From positions 17,786,234-17,850,233 of the forward strand of contig JAVUNC010000019.1 in assembly GCA_032173965.1 (NCBI GenBank): DNA of 64,000 nt, written 5' to 3'. Position numbers and translations under genes: made by a program. Source of the DNA: Sitta carolinensis. Its lineage: Eukaryota; Chordata; Aves; Passeriformes; Sittidae. Shown in pieces: positions 26,164 to 35,820 of the stretch. Within the stretch, counting starts at the first letter, position 1. Every line of letters begins with the position of its first letter. The notes under the pieces are model-generated. The model saw nothing but the letters and a program-made list of their open reading frames with translations. It was not told the DNA's origin and did no database searches.

Positions 26164-26299
26164 TCTCTTCTCCTTCTCCTTCTCCTTCTTCTCCTTCTCC
26201 TTCTCCTTCTCCTTCTCCTTCTCCTTCTCCTTCTCTCCTCTCCTTCTCCTTCTCCTTCTCCTTCTCCTTCTCCTTCTCCTTCTCCTTCTCCTTCTCCTC
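26164..26299. repeat. (TTCTCC)n microsatellite, 136-nt pyrimidine tract
   Basis: A 6-bp unit repeat (TTCTCC, about 22 copies with a few slips near 26188 and 26234). The plus strand has no purine over the whole span. The frames coding poly-Leu, Ser-Pro or poly-Arg/Glu-Lys across it are artefacts of the repeat. Confidence 0.97.
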
Positions 26300-26397
26300 A
26301 ACTTTGGGTGATTTTGTGTGACTGGTTTGAAAATTCCACAGTGCAGGACATGGGTGACTGGTTATTGGGTTAGAAGTAAAAAAAGTTTGTTGGCTTC

Positions 26398-26440
26398 TCA
26401 TAATTGGATAGTTTAGGCTCAAAAGGACCTTGAAGTTTCT
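26398..26440 (-). mobile_element. Possible CR1 3'-end remnant
   Basis: The stretch 'atagtttaggctcaaaagga' followed by 'ccttgaag' resembles the reverse complement of the CR1 3' terminus (atggtttaggttggaagggaccttgaagatc). Only about 40 bases match, so this is tentative. Confidence 0.3.
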
Positions 26441-29400
26441 CTCTGCTCTCCATTTTTGCCTTGTTAATTTAGCATGCACTCACGGTCAGTGAAGCTGTAA
26501 CTGAGATAACAACAAACATCCAAGTCCAAACACAAATTCTGCCTCTCTCATTTTGAATCCTGACCCTGAGAAGAAGAACCTGGTTAAGCAAAGGTAATAG
26601 CCACACAGAGCCTGAGCCATTCTCTGTAAGAGCTTACATTACCTCTAGCTCAGGCTTTGTTCAACCCATAGGTCCAACTTCTCTGACCTACTTCAAGGCA
26701 GCTTAATGAGAATCTGTATCAAATAACTGGTAATGATGGCTGTGGGGGGAATCAAAATTATTTGCCTGACAATTGAGTCATCTTTGTTTCATCTTCCCAC
26801 AGCTATTAATTTGCTTAAATTCCCTGCATCTTTTGTATGGCAGTTGTCCTCCTGCCTCTGCTATTGATTCCCATATGTTTCTACCTCTGCACTGAAAGTG
26901 CGCTTGCATACAGTTGAATTCTTTTTCTTTTTTTTTTTATTTTTTTCCTTGCTGCCGGGAAAATGATTTTGTTTGTGTAGTTAATTTATTGTCCCTTTTC
27001 ACCACATGAGATCATCCACTTCCAGATGTCTTTTTGAGTAGCTGTCAGTGATCCAGTCCTGTCTGAAACTGGCACCCAAGTGTTCCACACACGGAAAGAA
27101 GCATGTGTTGGAAGGTATCGTCATCTGTTCGTAAGACACGAGGAATCTTTCATGTGCTTGGCATTTGTTGTCCTGCAATTAGACTCCTCTCTTAAAGATA
27201 ATAACCTAATTATAGGCTTTGCTTCAGCAGTTTAGTGGAATATGCTGGTGAATCATGGGTGAAAGGGGCAGAGGAACATTCTGCAGCTATACAGGCCAAA
27301 AGTTGGGATCTGACAGTCAAACACTGCTCTTACCTTTTCTCCTCAATTGAAGTGCTGTCCCTGGGAAAAACTTTCTCAAAGTGCTTCCTTGAAGACTAAA
27401 AATGCATTTAATGAATCATTTCCCTGCACTGTTTAAACAAATTGCAGTGTCTAATGGCAGAAATATCTGTACCGTGGATCTCCTGAAAAAGAAATGTGTG
27501 TCCATCTGTCTTTGTGGAGAACTTTTCAATATAAAAGGAAAGAACAGGCAGAAGAGGGTTACCCAGCAGTGCCAGGAAGAGAACTCACCTGGCCTGTTTG
27601 CAAGGGCTGATTTCTTCTGGGGTTACAGGTACAAACCCTGACCTGTGGGAGGAAGAAGAGTGTGGTTTCTCTGGCAGGCTTTAGAGCTCATGAGAGAAAT
27701 GCTGATGGAAAGCACCCTGCAATGGCCACAAAGTGAGACCTGGAGGCATGTAGGTATGACTTCAGGTGCTAAACTTCACTAAATGATTCAGAAAATGGAC
27801 AGGCTGCACACCTTCAGTTTCTTTTGCTTCCAGTTTCTTCAGATCCTCTATTTTGGATCTTATGCTTTCCTGGATACATGTTAGCTTTCCAAAACAGGAA
27901 TGTTGGATTCTGACTTTAATGCTCAGGTCTGTCTTTAGCCAGCACTATCTTATCTTTGCTCTGGGTTGCTCAGAGGTGCCCAGCATTCACCTGTGAATGC
28001 CTCCCTTCAGGGCCTTCCTTCCTTGGCTGCAAAAGTAGGCCAGAGACCTGATTTTTGTCTCTTTAAACTGTCTTAATAGATCTGGGCACTTATTACTTAG
28101 GCAATAACAAATTGCCTAAATTCAGGCTTCAACTGACAGCTCTTGGCAATTTTTAACCACTCCTACTTGAAAATATCTACATTTTTCCAGCTATTGTGCC
28201 CAGTACACTCTTTGGCCAAGATCACATTTCTGAGAAGGTATATCCTACATGAACTGTGTAATGCAGCATTTATCACTGGAGATAAAACACATTTGGGCTT
28301 TGTCTTCTGTTAACACACTCTTAAGCAGGCCAGATCCTCACCTGATAGAAATTAAAGCTGCTCTGTGCAGATCCATGGAGAAGTGCCAGTTGACACTGGT
28401 TAGGTAATATCTGTGCAGTATTAATCAGGGCTCAGATAATGTAGTATAAACGTTGTTCCTCAGCCAGGAGATAAATAGCTAAATAAGATATAAACCAGTA
28501 ATGAGTGCAGTAGGCCAGAAATACTGATGTGGAAATGTCTGAGCTGTAATTGTTGGCTGTGAGAGAGTTTGGTTTGCTAGAGGCCAGGTGGTACCTCCAG
28601 GCACAGGAGGTTAGTGCTGGGATTTAGGGTCAGCAACCCCTTGCAGGCAACATCAGGAGGTGAAATCTTAAGGCTTGTCTATGCCTGAAAATTAACCAAA
28701 ACAGCTATCCCAGAGTATCTGGAATTGCTGTTTCCGTGTTGTTTCCAAGTGCGGACTGCTTTGAAATGCTAATGCTAGAAGCTGTTTAGCTGTTGTTTGC
28801 AGTAAGAAACAAATATAACAGCCCACTAGACACTTGAAGGAATGGGGAGGTGTTTGGAATTAAAAAAAGATGGGGGTGGCTTTTGTTTTATTGCAGACAG
28901 GTATTGACCATTGCTGGTTTGCACAAAGGACAAGAAGTTTTCTGGTTGTGCTCTAGAACTTGGTGTAGCTGTGTAACAAGGTGTAACAAAGATCTTCGCC
29001 TGTGCACGGGCTTCTGCAGAAGAAGGAGGAATAATGCTGTTCTTGTAGCAGGTAGGACAATTAGTGATGAGACTAAATTGCATTCAAAAAGTCAGGCTGA
29101 ATAGCAGGAGGAAGTTTCTGCATTAAGGACAGGGCACTGCCAGGCTTCCTGTCTGGGAGGCTCCATATGCAAGAACTGCACATAGTTGAAAACAAAATAG
29201 AAAATAACATTTTAGATCAATGCAGGGAGCACTGAAGTGTGCTGCTTCTATCTTCTGGGTAGTTTCTTTGAAACTTGAATTTGAGTGGGCATAAGAAAGA
29301 AATTTCCAGCAAGATCCTCCCTTCAGCCTGAAGAAAGGCTCTGGAATGCTTGCTCCGTGTTTTTCCCGTGGCACAGGGGTTTTTATCATAGCACGTTTGA

Positions 29401-29785
29401 CAAACTGTGGGTATTTACAGCTCTCTGAGTGAGCACACCTGGCAGAATGGACACTGCATTCCTGCAGCTTGACTGAGAGGTGGCCTGGGCCTGAAACACC
29501 TGCTTCACCCAGGAAACTTGTCACAGGGTGCCAGGAGACACAGTCGGGCTGGCCAGGGGTTGTTTCAGAACTTCAGTCCCTGCAGGGCACCCTGTGGCTC
29601 TGTCAGTCTCCGTGAGGGCTTTCTTGGTGTCCTGGTGGAACAGCAGAAGAGCTGGAAGGCACAAACCTCCTTGGCATCCTTGTGTCCTCTTTGGAATTGC
29701 ATGTGGAGGCTCGGTCCTGCCTCAGCTGTACATAGCCATTCTTGGGAAGGACAGCGAGTGTTAAAAGGACTGGCGGCTCAAGGAA
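26441..29785. other. Non-coding stretch, possible regulatory block
   Basis: No gene recognised. The block at 27130-27240, with 'cctgcaattagactcctctc' and 'taacctaattatagg', looks like a conserved non-coding element by texture. The 133- and 135-codon frames at 29.1-29.9 kb, on opposite strands, show no recognised domain. Confidence 0.45.
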
Positions 29786-30044
29786 GTGTTGACTGTAACA
29801 GGTACCCTAATGATGAATGGCATGAATGGACAATCACTCCTGCCATAGCAAATAAACCCTGTCACATGGAATCCGGCATTTTCCAGGGAAATCAGCTTTC
29901 ACTGCGGGCTGCCAGCACCAAATGAGCTTCATAAAGCACCTGCAGATCTGAGCGTCAAGCAATTATTCCACTATCTTGCCTAAAAACAAAAAGGGCTCTG
30001 CCCTTCACTCACCCCCGACCTTTTCCAGCTAACATAAACTAATT
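29786..30044. promoter_or_regulatory. Putative conserved non-coding element beside CpG island
   Basis: Complex, non-repetitive DNA with motifs such as 'cctaatgatgaatggcatga', 'gcaattattcc' and 'actaattatatttg' (homeodomain-type ATTA cores). It directly flanks the CpG island. No coding frame is convincing. The call rests on texture and position only, because conservation cannot be tested here. Confidence 0.35.
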
Positions 30045-30285
30045 ATATTTGCGGCAGGAGGGGGAAGGGGGGTAAAACCCACCTCCCCCAAATCTTCCTG
30101 CGGGTCTTGCGGGGGCACTGCCGGGTTTGCGGGGTGCCTTGCAGCCCCTTCATCAGCTCATAGCCGTGGGGAGCGCCTTGGCTCCGGCGCTTAAAGAGAT
30201 CCGGGGGGGCTGAGCCCCGGGCCGGGGCAGCGGGGCTGGGAGCGGGGCTCAGCCCCGGCCGGCCCGGGACAAGAGCGCCTTTGTT
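30045..30285. promoter_or_regulatory. Small CpG island
   Basis: About 240 bp of GC-rich DNA with roughly two dozen CpG dinucleotides, in a window that otherwise has few. Runs such as 'cggccggcccggg' and 'gccccgggccggggc' are typical of a vertebrate CpG-island promoter. It does not resemble a repeat I know. It could be the promoter or first exon of a gene or lncRNA; the minus-strand frame over it is described separately. Confidence 0.7.
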
Positions 30286-30294
30286 CGGCATCAC
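30083..30294 (-). other. Candidate first coding exon in CpG island (weak)
   Basis: Reading the minus strand, tandem ATGs at 30294 open a frame of 70 codons plus two bases to a good donor (GGGAG/GTGGGT, boundary at 30083). The frame stays open past the donor to about 30043. The peptide is Pro/Gly/Ala-rich at first, as expected of any GC-rich frame. It then becomes basic and protein-like (DLFKRRSQGAPHGYELMKGL, then RKTRRK). I do not recognise it. Long frames in GC-rich DNA occur easily by chance, so the donor and CpG island are the main support. Confidence 0.25.
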
Positions 30295-30950
30295 TTAGCA
30301 GCAATTACAGCCCGTCAAAACAGTTTTTGTTTTACGACAACGTGTTAATGGGCCCACGGTTGGGTGTGAGAAGTAACCCAAGCCGCATGCACTGAAGCAA
30401 GGTTAGAGGTTAATTGAGACTTTCTAACACAGCGCATGAGATTTTTGCAACCTTTTGCAGCGAGGGAAGTGGGGAACAAAAAGGAGATAATGTGATACAA
30501 TTAGTTGGAAAGCACGAGGGTCAAAATTCCCAGATGGAAAGGAAAACTGGCCAAGTGAATCAGGCCAGATGGGCCACCTGGACCCTAACGAATGCCAAAA
30601 ATAGCTTCAGTCCTTAGTCTGGTGGATGAGGCAGTAGGTGGTATGTCTGTCCTTCACAGTGGATTTATAAAAAATAAAAGTAAGGTCGACATTATAAACA
30701 GCAGTAGCCTGTTGCAATTTGTATTCCAGATCTATGGTCATTAGTGCAGCTCATATTTTTGCTTTTATTATCTTTATTTCAAAGATACGTGATTTTAACC
30801 CAGCAGCCCTCTTCAGACTTGTTCACATTACTGGTCTGCTGATAAACCTTGGGCTTCCCACCATTTGTGTTGTTTTCCCCACTGCAAACCTCCGGAGCAT
30901 AATTAACTAACTTGTTATTAACTTTTGAAGAAGGTTTTGGTTTCAGAACT
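30295..30950. promoter_or_regulatory. Putative conserved non-coding block
   Basis: Non-repetitive DNA continuing beyond the CpG island. It includes 'tacgacaacgtgttaatggg', 'gagatttttgcaaccttttg', 'ttttattatctttatttcaa' and 'gcataattaactaacttgtt'. This mixture of AT-rich cores and scattered CpG is typical of developmental enhancers near CpG-island genes. No protein is recognised. The call is inference from texture. Confidence 0.35.
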
Positions 30951-33900
30951 CCCCACGGTCAGTGTGAAGATGTTCTGGTGTGCCCGAAATAACCACCTGC
31001 TCCCTGCTCACCTCCCTCTGCAGCTGGAACTGGGAATGAGAGAGGTTATGGTGCCCAGAGATGTAGCTCTGGGGATGCTGTCCTTGCAAGATCCCAAAGG
31101 ATAACACTCTCATCCCCTCACTCCGAGCTGCTTCAGCTATCTGCTTTTTTCTCTGTACTTTGTCATTTCCAAGACCTCTGCCGGGTGACACATGTAGAAC
31201 AGGAAAAAGCTTTCTTGTATTCACCTCCCAGCTTGCACTGGAAATGAACTGCGAGGTTGACTGGAAGTGCCAAGTCACTGCTGGCACCTGTTCAGCGCTT
31301 ATTTGTTTTCCTAGAGCCACTGTGATTAGTTTCCTTCACTACCATATAAGCTTCCTCTATTGAAGCTGAATCATCTGCTGCAGGTGCCTGTAGCTCCTTT
31401 TCTGTGTCACATCCAAATGTTTGGGGGAAGCAGGATAAGGAATGTGACATGGGGGAAATGCCACCTGCCTCTGCTGCCTTTTCCTTGCCCTAGCAGCCTG
31501 TACATGCTGGCCCTGCCAGCCCTGTGGCTGCCTTCACCCTCCACTGGGCTGAGCGAGGCTGATGTCTAACGAGGAGCTGCTGCCAGCCCTGGGGTACCTA
31601 CTTCAAGGTCAGTGGAGCCCAGCTGGGCTTCATTAATGAGGACTGGCCTGGTGGGGAGAGCATTGGCAGGGGGACAATGGCACTGTGCAGCCTTCTGAGC
31701 TCCAAGCACCAGCTCAGCAGCGAGGGAATAGCAACAAGTTCATACAGCAGCAAATTGCCAAGGCTGAGCCCAGCTTTGCTGCCCCTGCCCCTCTGGTTTT
31801 CTATCTCTCCTTCCTCCTTCATAGGCCTAAAAGCAAATGTGGGGAGATGGAAGAGGGTAGGAGGAGAAAAAGGGTAGAAAAACTCTAGGAAAAGTAAAGT
31901 GGGATAACAGGGGTGGGAGAAATTGGCTTGAATTTTGTATCCGTGGATTACCTAATGTACACAGTCTGATTCCAAAGTGGCCTGGTGACTGAACAGAGAC
32001 AGAGAGAGAGAGAGATTGGAGAAATAGAGACTTGAAATAAAAGCAGAGACCAGCCATTCAGAAGGTGTAAATGAGGGGGATGACTGACCTGGAGAAGCCC
32101 GGCTGTCCTCAAGCCAGACCATCCTGATTAACCAGAGCACTGTTAAGTAATAGAAGTTGTGTGCAACAACCCGACAGTTTTAGGAATTGAGAATCTTCCA
32201 CAGGAAATGTAGTAGACCCCTAAGCTTTCTCTCATGGAGATCCTCACATAGACCAATCTTAGAGATCTGTGTTGATCCACTTTGCTGTGCTGTAAATATT
32301 CCCAAAGCAAATGCTCTTCAGGAGATGCTGCAGTGAGCTCATTGCAAGGGTGCCTATAGTACATAATGATTCAGAGCCTGTGCTCCCTGTAGTCACTTTC
32401 CTGTGCAGGTGTGAATCTCAAATGAACACTATCCCTAACTTTCCCTGGCTCTTCCACTGCTCCAGCCTGCACTAGCAGTTGTTTGTGCTTACGTGGTAGC
32501 TAGGCAAGTCAGAACACAATAAAGAAAGGAAGCTCACAGGAACCAGTGAGGATTTATTTCCCCTTAATATGAGCAACATAGTTTATTGTTTTTGCTGGTT
32601 TTGCTGTTGTTGATCGCAATTCAATCAATGTTGGTTTATTTGTGGATGGGTTGGGGTTCATTCCCTTTGAAGCATGAGAGATTGGCTGCAGCTGAAGGTG
32701 GGATGTTAGGTGACTGGCATACGTATGCTAATGTTCCTGCTGCCCTTAAGCAAACTTCCCAGTATCTATCTGTCTTTTGCATGGGTCTGTGGGATTTTGT
32801 ACCAAAAGCCTTGGAATTTCCCCCATAATGCCAGGGAGCTTCTATTTTTTGGGGGATGTGGGTTAAACTTTTGAAGATTCTCCTCAATTTGAATCCGCAC
32901 ATGGCTATTTGAGGTTTGCAGGACATTGTCTTCTAGAGTCCTTTTACTCACTGCTTTTACAAATCCAGAAAAAAAAAAAAATATCAGGCCAAACCACTTT
33001 CAAGCAAATATTTTGAGGACTCAGATTCTTGCCAATCCTGGCAATTAGCACAGACCACTTCAAGTTTCTTTTCTCTAAACCTCTCCCTTCCAAGGCAAAT
33101 TGCCTTTCCTTTGTGATTTGTTCTTCATTGCTGCATTACAAACCTTCAGTGTTTCAACTACAAGTGTAAAACAGAACCAGTGGCTCATTCTATGCCAGTC
33201 TCAATCTCCCCGAGCAGAAAAGAAAATCCTGTCTGTATTGAGCATCAAACTGAATTAACTTTGTGAAGCACAGTGTTGTATCTTCGCCTTGTGTAACAGC
33301 CAGAGGGCTGGCTCCTAGTAAAAGCATTGCTTAGTTTAAACTAGCTCCTGCCCTGATTTCTGGCTGGTAAAGACTGGCTAAAATATTATGATATAGAAAC
33401 AATATATTTCTGAGATTTATTTTTCAAGCATAGTTTGGCGTTATAAATGACTTTAGTTTAAGGTACAGCTACTGCAAGATGTGGTGTAGCTTTGACTTTC
33501 TGCAGTTCCTTATCTTTTGGGTGCAAGACTGTGTATGTTAGTTTTCTTTTGAACAGCTCCTTAGGTATTAAAGCCATATGATTTCACTCATTTGTTGTCA
33601 GCAAAGGTTAAGAATGTGGCTTGAATATTCAGTCAGTTAAGATAAAACTTGTGAATTTGGAACAGAGCACTGAAATGGGACTAATGGTCAGCTCATTTCT
33701 CCTCTGTGGATATTCGATAGTGCCTAAAGATTTACAATAATAAATATATTTTTAAACTTTGGGTAAAGGTCTAATAGGGAATAAAAATAAGTTTACATAG
33801 CCAATAAAACACATATTAATCAGAGCAAAACACTTCTGTTAAGCACAGGAACTACAGGAATACCTCTGTTGTCCTTGATTTGCCTGCTTCTGGAATGAAG

Positions 33901-34073
33901 TCTCAACTCCATGAGTCATTGCTACTGAGTGCTTATATTTTTCTTGAAGATCTTTTGAAAACACTTTTTGATTGGCAGAATCAAAAAATAAGGTGATATT
34001 TAAAAGTTTAGAAAAGTTTCATCAGTTCTAACAGGATAAATGGAAAGACTAAAACGAAGAGTGTCATTGACAT
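30951..34073. other. Non-coding stretch, nothing recognised
   Basis: No gene or interspersed repeat recognised. A short (AG)n patch sits near 31998-32016 and an A run at 32969-32981. A 125-codon minus frame (30943-31320) shows no recognised domain. The last kilobase is AT-rich. Confidence 0.5.
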
Positions 34074-34131
34074 TGTTTTGTTTGGTGGGGTTTTTTCTTG
34101 GTTGGTTGAGGTTGGGTTTTTTTTTTTATTG
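34074..34131. repeat. G/T-rich low-complexity tract
   Basis: Mostly G and T on the plus strand (ggttggttgaggttggg and T runs). It is complementary in character to the A/C-rich tract about 110 bases downstream. Confidence 0.8.
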
Positions 34132-34244
34132 CTGTATTTTTGGTTATTTTGAGAGCTTGGCCGTTTTTCTCCCCAAGATAATGATCTGGATGATTTTAAA
34201 AGTTATTCCATGCACATGGTGCTGTGAATGAGAGGAGAGGCTGG

Positions 34245-34370
34245 TAAAAAACCAAAAACCCAAAAAAAGCCCCAACCAAACAAAAACCCCCAAGCAAACA
34301 AAAAACAAAACACCCACAGCAACCAACCAACCAAACTTTGAAACAACCCCCAAAAAACCACCAACCCAAA
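34245..34370. repeat. A/C-rich low-complexity tract
   Basis: About 125 bases almost entirely of A and C, with runs such as 'caaccaaccaaccaaac' and many AAAAACCCCC-type blocks. The minus-strand frames over it (Phe, Gly, Trp, Leu-rich) are composition artefacts. Confidence 0.85.
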
Positions 34371-34841
34371 GCAGTTCTTATATCCAGCAGTGTACCATGA
34401 TGCTCCTCCAAAGGACAGGTGAGAATATTGCATCTACAGCATTGCTTATGCATTTTTCATAGGCATATTCTGTGGAAACTCTTGCTTGAACTCCTGAAAG
34501 CCAAGTGTAAGATAAAAAGCAAGGAAATCACATTTTCTGAGGGGTAAGAGTTTAAATTTTGCCCCCTCAGTGAAGTCACTGACAACTGCCCTGTTAAGAG
34601 CCCCGGGCAGACCTGCCAGCACCAGCACTTTAGTTTGAGGTGTTTCCAAACACACCGTTCGTTCCCTGCCCATTGCCTCCCAGGGAACAGATGGAAAGTG
34701 TTACCAGTAAAGCACATTTTCATAGGCTTTCTGGTTCTCTTTAGCAAAAGCCTTACAAAAGTCTTCAGACAAATTAGTGCCTGAAGGTAGAGGAAGTCTT
34801 TAGGAGTGCAGGAGAAGTGCTGACTCAGCCTGTTCTCCCAG
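34371..34841. other. Non-coding stretch, nothing recognised
   Basis: No recognised feature. A 147-codon minus frame (34457-34900) has no identifiable domain and partly overlaps the plus-strand candidate exon that follows. Confidence 0.45.
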
Positions 34842-35009
34842 CCGTGTCCAAGGGGAGCTGCTTTCGTCTCCACCGTGGATGGTGATTCCTTCAGAATCAA
34901 TTACATTGCTCTCAAATGTCTTCTTAAGTTTAATGAGTTCAGTGAAACCCTGAGAGTCACTGACGAGCAAGAGTTCAACAAATGGCAGAGGCAGCTAACA
35001 AAAGTCAAG
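34842..35009 (+). other. Candidate internal exon, 168 nt, phase 0
   Basis: An acceptor with a good pyrimidine stretch ('gcctgttctcccag') and a donor (CAAG/GTAACA) enclose exactly 56 codons with no stop. The peptide looks like protein: a hydrophobic-aromatic part (DSFRINYIALKCLLKFNEF) followed by a charged, helix-like part (ETLRVTDEQEFNKWQRQL). No family is recognised and the neighbouring exons were not found. It is the best-formed plus-strand candidate here, but many random acceptor-donor pairs exist in 64 kb, so it remains unproven. A processed gene remnant or chance are alternatives. Confidence 0.3.
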
Positions 35010-35531
35010 GTAACACCCAAGGAAAGATCGTGTCAGATAGGCAGGAGCTCAGCTGGGATATGCTCTCCTACAGTTTTCCTGCCTTTAGGCTCATGCCTCA
35101 TGTCCCTCACCCTGCTGAGCCAGGCTTTCTCTCAAGTTTGGTGACCCCTGTTTGGAGCAAGCCAGTGGTGCTCTGGACTGTGAATTTGTCCTGACAAACA
35201 CAAATATGTGGATATATAATGAGTTGGGACTGACAGCATCTCCGTCATAACCTGCTTTGGTTTCACCAAAAGGCCAGAGATGCTGTAAGGGTGATCTGGA
35301 TTTTTGCTTATTTTTAGAACTTTATTACAAACTGGGAAAACCCTTAATCTTCAATTAAGCACTGAGCAAATTCAGGTTTGGGGAAACAAAGCTGATTTGA
35401 AATCACAGGAGAACCAAAAGTATTAAAATACTGAAATCTCTTAATTAAATCTTTCTATATTCTAGAAAAGTCAAATATAGCTAAACTGAGTTTTCAAAAA
35501 TATGTTCAAAAATTGGTTTCCAGGTTTATAT
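35010..35531. other. Non-coding stretch before the LTR
   Basis: AT-rich sequence without recognised features. It includes 'tcaattaagc' and 'tcttaattaaatc'. Confidence 0.5.
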
Positions 35532-35769
35532 TGTCTTGGTTTGAAAGACATGTCTACCAAGTAAGGCAGGAACTTCCCTTGGAATGAAAAAACATTACTT
35601 CCTTCCATCCAAATTATTATAACTTTGACATTAAGGGGGCTTTCAGGCAAAGGTGTGTGGCGAGTTGTGTGGGCGCGTCCCGCTCCTGGCACTGCAGTCC
35701 CCGTGGCCCAGCCCCAGCCCCAGCGCACTCCCAGCCCCGGCGCTGCCCCGCGCGCAGTTCCGCCCGCGG

Positions 35770-35783
35770 CCGCCGGGGGCGCT
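35770..35783 (+). promoter_or_regulatory. Second CTCF-like motif (weak)
   Basis: CCGCCGGGGGCGCT resembles the CTCF core but has C where the consensus has A. It lies 36 bp before the better site and in the same orientation. Confidence 0.3.
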
Positions 35784-35805
35784 GCGGGCTCCGGGCGGGC
35801 CGGGG

Positions 35806-35820
35806 CCGGCAGGGGGCGCT
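35806..35820 (+). promoter_or_regulatory. CTCF-binding-site-like motif
   Basis: CCGGCAGGGGGCGCT is very close to the vertebrate CTCF core (CCASYAGRKGGCRS-type), including the AGGGGGCGC centre. Occupancy cannot be judged from sequence, and CpG methylation would affect it. Confidence 0.55.

Noticed and set aside
26104..26479. Poly-Arg, Glu-Lys, Leu and Ser-Pro frames
   Set aside because: Artefacts of the (TTCTCC)n repeat.
34196..34453. Phe/Gly/Trp-rich minus frames resembling membrane proteins
   Set aside because: They come from the A/C-rich low-complexity tract read on the other strand.
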